Notes under the pieces: model-generated | The model's input: the letters and a program-made list of their open reading frames with translations, nothing else | What the model was told of the DNA's origin: nothing | The model's database searches: none | Source of the DNA: Rubidibacter lacunae KORDI 51-2 | GTDB lineage: Bacteria; Cyanobacteriota; Cyanobacteriia; Cyanobacteriales; Rubidibacteraceae | NCBI RefSeq assembly: GCF_000473895.1 | Contig: NZ_ASSJ01000017.1 | Coordinates: 93,729-157,728 of the forward strand | DNA: 64,000 nucleotides | Reading direction: 5' to 3' | Shown here: in pieces, positions 44,885 to 52,944 of the stretch | Layout of the letters: each line of letters begins with the position of its first letter | Numbering within the stretch: the stretch's first letter is position 1 | Program-made: the position numbers and the translations under genes

Positions 44885-46066
44885 CTACTGCTGGGATAAA
44901 CGCTTGACGGCCTTGCCGCCGAGTCGGCGGTGCGCGTCTGCTAACAGAGCCGGAATGCGGTCGGCATGCGGGCTATTCGTCAGGCAAGGGCGCAGGTCAA
45001 GCTGACCGACGCGTTCGGCACGCTGCCCGCGAAACCAGTGACCGCCATTCCCGAGCAAGTTATAGCGTGCCTCGGCAAACTCGTTCATATCGTAAGCAAT
45101 CGCCAAGTTCCGCATCCATAAGATCGCGGGAATGTTAATGTTTCCGGGCGTTTGCTCCGGGGTCGGCAACCCTTCGTGCCACGTCTTCCACCAGGTTTCG
45201 CCGAGGGTATCGATCGCTACCTGCTCCAAGCGCTCTTCAATCGGCGGCAGCAGCTCGTCGGCCCGATCGAGCAATGCCAACACCTTCAGATGCTCGTCAA
45301 AGTCGCTCGGGCGCGCGGCACCCAATGACAGCGTATGGACTTGCGGGTGGCTGAGACAAAACAAATCGTTAAACGCCATCGGGCTCAGCGGACGGCATAG
45401 CTCCACGAGCTTCGGTGGTGGCGAGTACAGGCGACCGCCTTTATCTGAGGGGCTAATGATAAACACGCCCATGTCATGACGGCGGGCCGCTTCAATCGCG
45501 CGCCAGTTGTCCTGGAAAACGTAGTACCAGTGTAAGTTGACGTAGTCGAAACTATCGGTGGCGATCGCGTCGCAAATGACGTCAGTCGGTCCGTGGGTCG
45601 AAAACCCGACGAACCGAATCTTGCCCTGCTTTTGGAACTCGCGCACTACCTCCAGGCAACCGCCGGGTCGGACCGCGTGGTCGAGCAACTCCGGCGTGTT
45701 GATGCCGTGGATGCCCAACAGGTCGATATAATCCAGCTTCAAAAACGCCAGCGATCGCTTCAAGGTGCGCTCGAACTCCAGCGGGTCCACCTGCGGCGAC
45801 ACCTTGGTCTGCACGATGAGACGATCGCGATCGAGCTGCGGCAGCACCAGCCCCAGTTGCAGCTCCGAGCTGCCGTACCCGCGCGCGGTCTCTACGTGGT
45901 TGATGCCCACCTCAACCGCCCGTCGGATCGTAGCCTCTAAATTTTGCTGATTGGCTGCCGGCACGTCTGCCAGCGGCACATCTTGCCACTTGAACTGGTA
46001 GCGCATCCCCCCGCAGGAGAATACCGGCATCCGTAATTCTGTGCGACCGAAGCGGCGATAAAGCAT
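44885..46066 (-). CDS. Aldo/keto reductase
   Basis: 393 aa. NADPH-dependent (beta/alpha)8 oxidoreductase. N-terminal LYRRFGRTELRMPVFSCGGM, catalytic tyrosine region VETARGYGSSELQLG, strand landmarks IVQTKVSPQ, DYIDLLGIHGI, RFVGFSTHGP and FDYVNLHWYYV, and cofactor site GVFIISPSDKGGRL. The C-terminal 100 residues form an extra helical region (WWKTWHEGLPTPEQTPGNIN) as in long cyanobacterial members. Physiological substrate unknown. Start chosen at ATG 46066; the frame is open to 46111. Confidence 0.87.
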   Translation of the reverse strand: MLYRRFGRTELRMPVFSCGGMRYQFKWQDVPLADVPAANQQNLEATIRRAVEVGINHVETARGYGSSELQLGLVLPQLDRDRLIVQTKVSPQVDPLEFERTLKRSLAFLKLDYIDLLGIHGINTPELLDHAVRPGGCLEVVREFQKQGKIRFVGFSTHGPTDVICDAIATDSFDYVNLHWYYVFQDNWRAIEAARRHDMGVFIISPSDKGGRLYSPPPKLVELCRPLSPMAFNDLFCLSHPQVHTLSLGAARPSDFDEHLKVLALLDRADELLPPIEERLEQVAIDTLGETWWKTWHEGLPTPEQTPGNINIPAILWMRNLAIAYDMNEFAEARYNLLGNGGHWFRGQRAERVGQLDLRPCLTNSPHADRIPALLADAHRRLGGKAVKRLSQQ

Positions 46067-46218
46067 CGGTGATATTCGTATGGCGCAGGGCTGGATTGCT
46101 GGCAACGGCAAGCGATGCGATCGCCCTACACCGAAAACGTGATAGCCACGCCCATCACCATAGCGAATGGTCGAGCCAGCATGCAGAGAAATTTTGACGA
46201 TCGCAATCCTCGCTGCGA

Positions 46219-46929
46219 TTAAAACTCGCGGACTCGAGGCTGCCCGTCGACGATCTCGCCGACGAGAACGATATCGGCAACGCCGACAAACAATCCGTTC
46301 TCCAACACGCCGGGGATGTTGTTGAGCGCGCGCTCTAGCTCGCCCGGATCGGCAATTTGGTCAAACTTGACATCCAGAACCAAGTTTCCTTGATCGGTAA
46401 TGACCGGACCGGCTTTTTTTACGCCCATCCGCAACTCTGCCGTACCGCCCAGATTGGCGATCGCGCGCGTCACCGGAGCCAAGGCCATCGGAATAACTTC
46501 TACCGGCAGCAGAAACGACTCGCCGAGCCGGCTCACCAGCTTGCCACTATCTACAACGACAACAAAACTCTCCGCTGCCGCATCGACCACTTTCTCTCGA
46601 GTATGAGCTGCCCCACCGCCCTTGATCAAATTTTTCTGGGGATCGACTTCATCCGCTCCGTCGATTGCAACGTCAATGCGCTCGACTGCGTCTAATGTCG
46701 CCAACGGGATTCCGTACTGCTTGGCCAATACCTCTGCCTGAAACGACGTAGGAATGCCAACTACATCTTCGAGTTCGCCGCGCTTGAGGCGATCGCCGAT
46801 AAACTGAACGGCATACGCTGTCGTCGAGCCCGTACCCAGCCCCACAATCGAATGAGACCGCACGCGATCGGCAGCTGCTTTGCCGACCTCCTGCTTCACG
46901 ACCTTGACCGGATCGGCTGCCTGACTCAT
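46219..46929 (-). CDS. rpiA: Ribose-5-phosphate isomerase A
   Basis: 236 aa. Interconverts ribose 5-phosphate and ribulose 5-phosphate in the Calvin cycle and pentose phosphate pathway. Landmarks: [34 protein letters not shown], the catalytic [26 protein letters not shown], and the C-terminal [19 protein letters not shown]. The ATG at 46929 has GAGGAAG upstream; the frame is open to 47067. It stands alone on the minus strand. Confidence 0.96.
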   Translation of the reverse strand: MSQAADPVKVVKQEVGKAAADRVRSHSIVGLGTGSTTAYAVQFIGDRLKRGELEDVVGIPTSFQAEVLAKQYGIPLATLDAVERIDVAIDGADEVDPQKNLIKGGGAAHTREKVVDAAAESFVVVVDSGKLVSRLGESFLLPVEVIPMALAPVTRAIANLGGTAELRMGVKKAGPVITDQGNLVLDVKFDQIADPGELERALNNIPGVLENGLFVGVADIVLVGEIVDGQPRVREF

Positions 46930-47286
46930 AAACTTCCTCTTTTTGGTGCGATTGCCTAGCAACGGAACCAACTCTACTACGAATTGCTTCCCGGTACTTT
47001 TGCACCATTGGCTGGGAACGATTTCGGAAAAAACGTGGAAAAGGAAATAACAAGAGCTCAAGCACACTCGCAGAGTGGAATCGGCGAGAAAGCATCTAAA
47101 GTAAGCATTACCTTAGGTGTTTTGCTCCCGGTTCACCTCGGAGGAAATCTTATTTACCAATCTCACAGGGTCAGTGCACCAAAAGCTCTTACTTATAAGG
47201 TACAACGATAAACCTAGCTGGATGCCAGCCGCATTTATTGCCCGCGAAAAAACTTTGGAACGACCCCTTGACTGGATGGCGAGCTC
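46930..47286. other. Gap between rpiA and the RRM gene
   Basis: About 360 bases. No gene seen. The minus strand runs through GGTCGTTCCAAAGTTTTTTC just after the RRM gene, a T-rich stretch without a stem. Confidence 0.35.
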
Positions 47287-47751
47287 CTAAGAGTTGGTAG
47301 TTTGAGCGGCAAGCATTTCCTTGAGCTTGGCAAGTTCGCCTGCCCAACGCGGATCGGGTTGAACAGGACCCGCTTCCGTTACGACCTTTGCACCTCCCTT
47401 GCCTTGACCGCCGCGCGGCTTCTTACTGCTGCGCTTCTTGGGTGCGGCAACCGTCGATGTTTCCGCACTGTCGCCGTCGGTGGCATCTTCGGATTTACTG
47501 CTGCGCGGTTTTGCTCGCTCGATCTTAAGCGGGCTGTCCATAAACGTCTGACCGTTACATTTCTCGATCAACCGATCTGCTAGCTCATCAGTGGGAACGG
47601 TCACGAAAGCAAACCCGCGACACTTGCCGGTCTTGGGATCCTTCATGATTTTGACCGAGAGTCCCTCAATCTCCTCGCCGAATGTGGCTTGCAGCTCTTG
47701 ACGCTCTACATCTTCTCGGGGCAAATTCCCCACATATAAGCGGATGGACAT
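47287..47751 (-). CDS. RNA-binding protein with one RRM
   Basis: 154 aa. A single RNA recognition motif at residues 1-80: RNP2 is LYVGNL (5-10), RNP1 is KCRGFAFV. The C-terminal part is disordered, Lys/Gly/Ser-rich (APKKRSSKKPRGGQGKGG). Members of this cyanobacterial Rbp family are cold-inducible and bind mRNA, some guiding thylakoid localisation of photosystem transcripts. The tail is longer and more basic than the short glycine-rich Rbp class. No neighbour in operon. Confidence 0.93.
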   Translation of the reverse strand: MSIRLYVGNLPREDVERQELQATFGEEIEGLSVKIMKDPKTGKCRGFAFVTVPTDELADRLIEKCNGQTFMDSPLKIERAKPRSSKSEDATDGDSAETSTVAAPKKRSSKKPRGGQGKGGAKVVTEAGPVQPDPRWAGELAKLKEMLAAQTTNS

Positions 47752-48396
47752 CAGATACTTACCTCCAGACGTTTACATGAATTGCCAACTTCGCAAAACC
47801 TTTCTACCGTAACATGCCGTTCATTAAGACATCAGCCGTAACGCACTCAAGCTGAATCGGGCATTACCACACGGCCCGCCGAACGATATATAGAAAACTC
47901 GCCAATACTATCCTTTAGTTGCAGCATCTACAAGCTGCCCCGCTCCCACCCTTCAGTCGTGGTAGCGGCTGCCTTACAACAAAGCGATAGCACTCCAAAC
48001 TAGCTCGCTTAGAAAACGCGAGCAGCGCTACAACACACCTCAACCAACCTACCACGCCATCTACCCAGCAGCCAATGCTCTCTCACGCGATATCAGGTCC
48101 CAGCTGGCAATCGCTTGCAGTCACAATGGTGGCGGACATGCCTGGGTATAAATGCTCATGACGTGTTCGTGCTGAGCATTTTTAGTTCGATTGTCTTGGT
48201 TATACTGGCGCGCAACTCATGGTTTCGGTCGGTAGTTGCGATCGCGGGGTCTATCTCTTTTGAGAGTGGCTGTTTTGTAAGGGGTTTGTTATCAATTTTC
48301 ACATTAACCCTCGCAAGGCAGCGTTGATGTCCGAGATTTCGACTGCTATCTCGTTCCACTCGTAGCGTTTACTACGCCAACACAGGAGGATCCACT
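47752..48396. other. Upstream region of nblA
   Basis: About 640 bases. A plus-strand frame (about 48115-48327) encodes a hydrophobic peptide but has no ribosome binding site or known motif, and I do not call it. TATACT at 48201-48206 might be a -10 box. The NtcA-like site is listed separately. Confidence 0.35.
48362..48375 (+). promoter_or_regulatory. NtcA-like palindrome before nblA
   Basis: GTAGCGTTTACTAC fits the NtcA consensus GTA-N8-TAC exactly. It ends 21 bases before the nblA ATG and 8 bases before its AGGAGG, too close for the usual activator position. It could be a repressing or downstream site, an mRNA hairpin (CGTAG/CTACG), or chance. NtcA-dependent nblA expression is known in several cyanobacteria. 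Confidence 0.4.
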
Positions 48397-48567
48397 ATGG
48401 AGCTATCCCTCGAACAAAAGTTCTCTCTCCGCTCCTTCGAGTCGCAGGTTCAAAACATGAGCCGCGAGCAAGCCCAGGAGTTCTTGGTCAAGCTCTACGG
48501 ACAGATGATGATGCGCGAGAACATGTATAAAGAGTTCCTGAAGCACGAATGGGGGTTGGAGAAGTAG
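48397..48567 (+). CDS. nblA: Phycobilisome degradation protein NblA
   Basis: 56-aa proteolysis adaptor that triggers phycobilisome dismantling under nitrogen or sulfur starvation. Translating from the ATG gives MELSLEQKFSLRSFESQVQ, then MSREQAQEFLVKLYGQMMMR and ENMYKEFLKHEWGLEK, the whole NblA family pattern. A strong ribosome binding site (acaggaggatccactATG) fixes the start. The helical hairpin forms a dimer that binds phycocyanin and ClpC. It is too short for many automated gene calls. An NtcA-like site lies upstream. Its target includes the antenna of which ApcF is part. Confidence 0.96.
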   Translation: MELSLEQKFSLRSFESQVQNMSREQAQEFLVKLYGQMMMRENMYKEFLKHEWGLEK

Positions 48568-48974
48568 CCCCATCAGAGTCTGACTCAGCGGCGACCTCTT
48601 TCTCTTGCTTGATTCGATCGGGAATGAAGCTTGGGATGGTGGCACCTCAGCCCTTTTAGTCTGTCGGCTAAGGCAGCGGCATCCAAATTTTTAAAAAACG
48701 GATATTTGATTTTGAAGTTTGATATCGGCATTAATATGCTGGGATTTACATATAAAGCTCTTATGCAGAGTTCATTCACGAATATCGCACGGATATATTT
48801 GACATCCTGATGAGGAACTGTACCCTATCCGTAAGCGATAAGCGCAGCCGAAATCCCTCTTACACATTTTGCCCAACTGTTTGCAGCCAGCCTCCCACAA
48901 ACATCGAGTGAATTACAATTAATGCGATCGCCTAAACGGTTTCAGACATCGATGGGCTCATCAATTGAGGATCT
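48568..48974. other. Gap after nblA
   Basis: About 400 bases, AT-rich from 48680 to 48900. No gene, terminator or repeat is recognised. Upstream region of the next gene is at the right end. Confidence 0.35.
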
Positions 48975-49376
48975 ATGGACTCCACATTCGAGAATGTTTT
49001 CCAGCTTGCCCAACGGGGGTTCCGGGTTGCAGTTGGTGCAGTTGCGACTTTCAGTGAAACGCTGCAGGATCCGCAGCAACGCTCGCGTTTGTTGTCACAG
49101 CTCAATGCGGAGCTGGGGCAGCGCGCACAGGAATGGGAAGGCAAGGGCGAATTCACCGAGCGCGAAGCCCGTCGCTTCGTAGAAAATCTGATGCAGCAGC
49201 AGTCTGGACCGGCTGCTCCTCCGACGTCAGAAGGGATGTCGAAGGGGCGTCCTGTTCCGACCCCAGCAACGCCGCTTGCAGGCGGGCTGAAGTCCGAACT
49301 GCAGATGATGACCGACGAGGTCGTAGCGCTGCGTGCAGAGCTGGAGAAGTTGCGCGCGGCCGACGATCGAGCGTAG
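48975..49376 (+). CDS. Conserved hypothetical coiled-coil protein
   Basis: 133 aa, soluble. It opens with a helix FENVFQLAQRGFRVAVGAV, has a central helical region (SRLLSQLNAELGQRAQEWEG and FTEREARRFVENLMQQQ), a Pro/Thr linker (PVPTPATPLAGG), and a C-terminal coiled coil (ELQMMTDEVVALRAELEKLR). The layout resembles phasin-like cyanobacterial proteins, but I cannot confirm the family. ATG at 48975. Function unknown. Confidence 0.65.
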   Translation: MDSTFENVFQLAQRGFRVAVGAVATFSETLQDPQQRSRLLSQLNAELGQRAQEWEGKGEFTEREARRFVENLMQQQSGPAAPPTSEGMSKGRPVPTPATPLAGGLKSELQMMTDEVVALRAELEKLRAADDRA

Positions 49377-49547
49377 TTGAGTGCCGGCAGGCGCTGGCAA
49401 GACCTTTCACCGGGTGAGCAGCGAACGACTCGTCTCAAGTGCCAGTGACGATATTCGATCGCTGGGAACAATGCCTACATATGCGGTGACGTCTACCCCG
49501 GCACCCTCTAGACTGTTTACAGCTACAGTCCCGGTGTCAGGTTTGCC

Positions 49548-50933
49548 TTGGATTCTTCGAAAACTGCTCAAACCCAATCGCGAAGCGAGCTGCGCGATAT
49601 CGTGCGCGCCCAGTTGCAGGGTCTTCTCGATATCGGGGACTTGCAGGGCGCGAAATTGTTGCTCGTGCCCGTACAGCCGGTCGATATTGCCGAGGCAATT
49701 GAGGGACTGCCCGAATCCATGCAGGCGATTGCCTTTCGCCTGCTGAGTAAGGACGAAGCAATCGAGGTTTACGAGTATCTTGATTCGACCGTACAGCAAT
49801 CTTTGCTGGAGGAGTTCAAGCGCCAAGATGCGATCGAGGTGGTGGAGCAGATGTCTCCAGACGATCGCGCGCGCCTGTTCGACGAACTGCCAGCTAAGGT
49901 GGTTCGTCGCTTACTAGCGCAAATGAGCCCGCCCGAGCGGCAGGCAACGGCATTGCTATTGGGATATCAAGAAGATACTGCCGGGCGTATTATGACGCCG
50001 GAGTACATCTCCTTGAAGGAAACCCTCACGGTTGAGCAGGCTTTGGAGCGCATTCGTTCTGAGGATAAAGCCTCTGAAATCGTTTATTACCTTTACGTCA
50101 CCGATCCATCGCGCCGACTGACCGGAACCGTCTCATTGCGCGAGTTGGTTACCAGGGCGCCGGAAACCCCTCTGACAGAAATCGTCAATCGCGACACGAT
50201 TTTCGTTCACACCGACACCGACCAAGAAGAAGTCGCCCGCCTGATTCAGCGCTACGATTTGCTGGCTATTCCGGTGGTCGATCGCGAAACGCGTTTGGTT
50301 GGGGTTGTCACCGTGGACGACGTCATCGACATACTCGAACGCGAAACCACCGAGGACATCTACACCCTCGGTGGCGTGCAGTCCGATCGCGACAATTATT
50401 TCCAAACTAGCCTAGTCACCGTGGCTCGGCGGCGGGTAGTGTGGCTGTTTGTACTCCTCTTGACCAACACCGTAACGGGAACGATCATTCGCTCCCAGGA
50501 GTCCGTTTTGCAACAGGTGGTAGCGCTTGCCGCATTTATTCCCTTGCTAACCGGTACGGGCGGTAACGTGGGCGCGCAGTCGTCCACGGTCGTGATTCGC
50601 GGCTTAAATACCGACGAGATTCGAGCGCTCGGTCCCCTGCAAGTGATTTTGCGGGAAGCGCGGGCGGGGTTGCTGCTCGGGTCTATTCTCGGAACGGTGG
50701 CCACCCTCTGGGCAGCCTGGCTGCAGGGCAGTTGGTTGGTCGCGATCGTCGTGGGGATTAGTTTAATTGCGATCTCGTTGTTAGCATCAGTGGCAGGATC
50801 CTCACTGCCGTTTCTATTCCGCCGGTTCGGACTCGATCCGGCGCTGATGTCGGCACCGTTCATCACAACAGCGGTCGACGTGTTAGGCGTCCTGATTTAC
50901 TTCAATATTGCACGACGCATTCTCAGGTTGTGA
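49548..50933 (+). CDS. mgtE: Magnesium transporter MgtE
   Basis: 461 aa. Cytoplasmic N-domain of short helical repeats (about 1-140: PVDIAEAIEGLPES, DDRARLFDELP, VVRRLLAQMSPPERQ), then the LLGYQEDTAGRIMTPEYISL link and a CBS pair (about 140-265; ends VVTVDDVIDILERE). The C-terminal pore domain has five helices with the magnesium-site landmark GTGGNVGAQSSTVVIRGL and the C-terminal PFITTAVDVLGVLIYF. The CBS domains sense cytosolic magnesium and close the pore. The start is TTG at 49548; there is no better upstream start in frame. Confidence 0.95.
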   Translation: MDSSKTAQTQSRSELRDIVRAQLQGLLDIGDLQGAKLLLVPVQPVDIAEAIEGLPESMQAIAFRLLSKDEAIEVYEYLDSTVQQSLLEEFKRQDAIEVVEQMSPDDRARLFDELPAKVVRRLLAQMSPPERQATALLLGYQEDTAGRIMTPEYISLKETLTVEQALERIRSEDKASEIVYYLYVTDPSRRLTGTVSLRELVTRAPETPLTEIVNRDTIFVHTDTDQEEVARLIQRYDLLAIPVVDRETRLVGVVTVDDVIDILERETTEDIYTLGGVQSDRDNYFQTSLVTVARRRVVWLFVLLLTNTVTGTIIRSQESVLQQVVALAAFIPLLTGTGGNVGAQSSTVVIRGLNTDEIRALGPLQVILREARAGLLLGSILGTVATLWAAWLQGSWLVAIVVGISLIAISLLASVAGSSLPFLFRRFGLDPALMSAPFITTAVDVLGVLIYFNIARRILRL

Positions 50934-51036
50934 CCTTTCCAATCGGGGAGGATCCTGCATCATCGTTTGCATCTCCCCTAGCTCTCTTACACCTTTACTA
51001 CTCCCTATCCTTGCCGTGTCCGGCCGACAGCGATTC

Positions 51037-52455
51037 ATGAATGGGGAACTTGCCGAACTGGCGGCGATCGCGACCGCAACAGTAGGTGCTGTCAGCACGC
51101 TGTTTGTTGATGTGCAGATCGCCCCAGTTGCGTTGCTGCTCCTCGCGCTAGCGCTGTTTCTGGAGTTGGCAAACCGCCGGCGATCGGAGCAGCGATCGCG
51201 CCATCAGTCCGACCAAATAAGGCGGCAGCTTCAACAGCAGTCTCAGGCGATCGCGCTTCTGAACGATCGCTTGGCGGCAGCAACTGCTCCAGTTCCCCCT
51301 CGCATCGGCGACACGGACGCTCGCGTGGTGCGCGAGCAATTAACCGCGGTCGAGCAGTCGCTGTCGCAAGTGGTGCAATACCTCGATCGCTCCGCACTCC
51401 CCGGACGCGTCGAGCGGATTGAAGGCGAAATCGCACGCCTGCAGAATACTCGCATCGCTGTTTCTAGGGAACCCATGTCGACGCCGGATCCATCGCCACC
51501 TGCGGTTGCCTCACCGCCCATTGCCTGGACGCTCCGCCATACCCTCCCCGCCCACACCGATGTGGTGTCGGCGTTGGCGATCGCGCCCGGTCGCTTCGCC
51601 GTCAGCGTCAGTTGGGATCGAACGCTACAGGTTCGAGATCTAACCTCGGGAGCAATTATTGCCGAGCCGGTCACAAGCCCGCGCGGTTTTCGATCGGTGG
51701 CGGCCGGTCGCCTGCTGGCAACGGGCAGCTTCGACCGCGAAGTCGAACTCTGGCAGTGCGAAGGCGAGCTGCCGACTCTGGAAATTGCAGCAGCGCAAAC
51801 ATTAACCGGTCACCAGGGCTCGGTCCGGGCTCTGGCAGCGCTGCCGGATGGCATGTCGTTGTTCAGCGGTAGCTATGACGGCACGCTTAAGAGCTGGGAT
51901 TGGGACGGGCGTCTGCTGGATAGTTGCGCCGATGCATCTGGGGTTATCCACGCCCTCGCCCTCGAACCCCACGGGCGTTGGTTGGCTAGCGGCGGCGGTG
52001 CCGGAACGTTGACGCTGTGGTCGCTCGACCCGCTAGCGCCGACTGGATACCTGCAAGGTAATTTGCATACGGTCGAGTCACTGGCTGTCAGCCCCGATGG
52101 CACGCTAGTTGCTGCAGGATGCATCGACGGAGCCGTTAGGATTTGGGCGGTGCCGACCGGCGATCGCCCCAACGCCAGCGAGCCGATTGCCACGCTGGGC
52201 GGACGCAACGGGCAGGTCATGGCTGTCGCATTTGTACCCGACGCGCCGTTTTTACTCGGCGGGGGTGTCGATGGTGCGATCTCGCTCTGGCACGTTCCCA
52301 GCTGGCAGCCCATCGCCGCTCTCAATGCCCAGGGCAATACAGGCAGCAAAGTTGCATCGGAAGGGATTGCGTCGTTTGCGATCGCCTCAGATGGGAATTA
52401 CCTGGTAGCAGGGGGTGCGAACGGCACCCTGTGGATTTGGGAGCGATCGCGATAG
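51037..52455 (+). CDS. Membrane-anchored WD40-repeat protein
   Basis: 472 aa. N-terminal hydrophobic segment (VQIAPVALLLLALALFLELA, about 28-47), a coiled coil (about 50-135; RRQLQQQSQAIALLNDRLAA, VEQSLSQVVQYLDR), and a beta-propeller from about 165 with at least six WD40 blades, such as HTDVVSALAIAP, GHQGSVRALAALPDG, HTVESLAVSPDGT and NGQVMAVAFVPDA, several ending in LW or IW. Predicted to be a scaffold; partner unknown. Start at ATG 51037 (MNGELAELAAIATATVGAV); the frame is open to 50908 inside mgtE. Confidence 0.82.
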   Translation: MNGELAELAAIATATVGAVSTLFVDVQIAPVALLLLALALFLELANRRRSEQRSRHQSDQIRRQLQQQSQAIALLNDRLAAATAPVPPRIGDTDARVVREQLTAVEQSLSQVVQYLDRSALPGRVERIEGEIARLQNTRIAVSREPMSTPDPSPPAVASPPIAWTLRHTLPAHTDVVSALAIAPGRFAVSVSWDRTLQVRDLTSGAIIAEPVTSPRGFRSVAAGRLLATGSFDREVELWQCEGELPTLEIAAAQTLTGHQGSVRALAALPDGMSLFSGSYDGTLKSWDWDGRLLDSCADASGVIHALALEPHGRWLASGGGAGTLTLWSLDPLAPTGYLQGNLHTVESLAVSPDGTLVAAGCIDGAVRIWAVPTGDRPNASEPIATLGGRNGQVMAVAFVPDAPFLLGGGVDGAISLWHVPSWQPIAALNAQGNTGSKVASEGIASFAIASDGNYLVAGGANGTLWIWERSR

Positions 52456-52650
52456 GACTACCAATGTTCGCAAGCGCCTGGAACTATCTCGGCAAATGAG
52501 GGTGGCCCTGTCTTGGCAAATGAGTATGAACTGGAAGCCTTTCACTCTATAGGTTTGAATGATTGAGATGAAGCGTTGCGCCCCCAATGCCCTCGATTGT
52601 AAGAATGGCTCGCCCGGAGGTGCAAGCTCCAGTGCACATGCGATCTCAGG

Positions 52651-52911
52651 CTAATCTGGTTTGCCTTCCTCTTGGTTTCGCGCTCGAGCTCGTTCCTCTT
52701 CATCCTGCTGTTTCTTCATCTGTCGGAGAGCTTCCTGACTCATCCCAAACACGAACCCACCGGCTGCTCCGACGATCCCGTACACTCGCTGCAAGCGTTG
52801 ATAAACTTGGCTTTTGTAAGGTGGAGTAGCGACCTTATAAAGGAATATCAGCAAGAAAAATCCGATGAGAGCTGTCATCAGGCCGGAGAAGAGGATCCGC
52901 TTGCTGTTCAT
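52651..52911 (-). CDS. Small membrane protein downstream of the RND pump
   Basis: 86 aa. Two hydrophobic segments (ILFSGLMTALIGFFLLIFLY and YGIVGAAGGFVFGMSQEAL) and an acidic/basic charged tail (KKQQDEEERARARNQEEG). Similar small proteins with an IGAAxGF core occur in cyanobacteria; function unknown. It starts 33 bases after the RND transporter stop on the same strand, so it likely belongs to that operon. Confidence 0.7.
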   Translation of the reverse strand: MNSKRILFSGLMTALIGFFLLIFLYKVATPPYKSQVYQRLQRVYGIVGAAGGFVFGMSQEALRQMKKQQDEEERARARNQEEGKPD

Positions 52912-52944
52912 GCTATTGCTCCGGGTTCGTGTGGATATCGGTTG

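Noticed and set aside
48115..48327. Hydrophobic 70-codon frame upstream of nblA
   Set aside because: No plausible start site and no family; probably part of the nblA upstream region.
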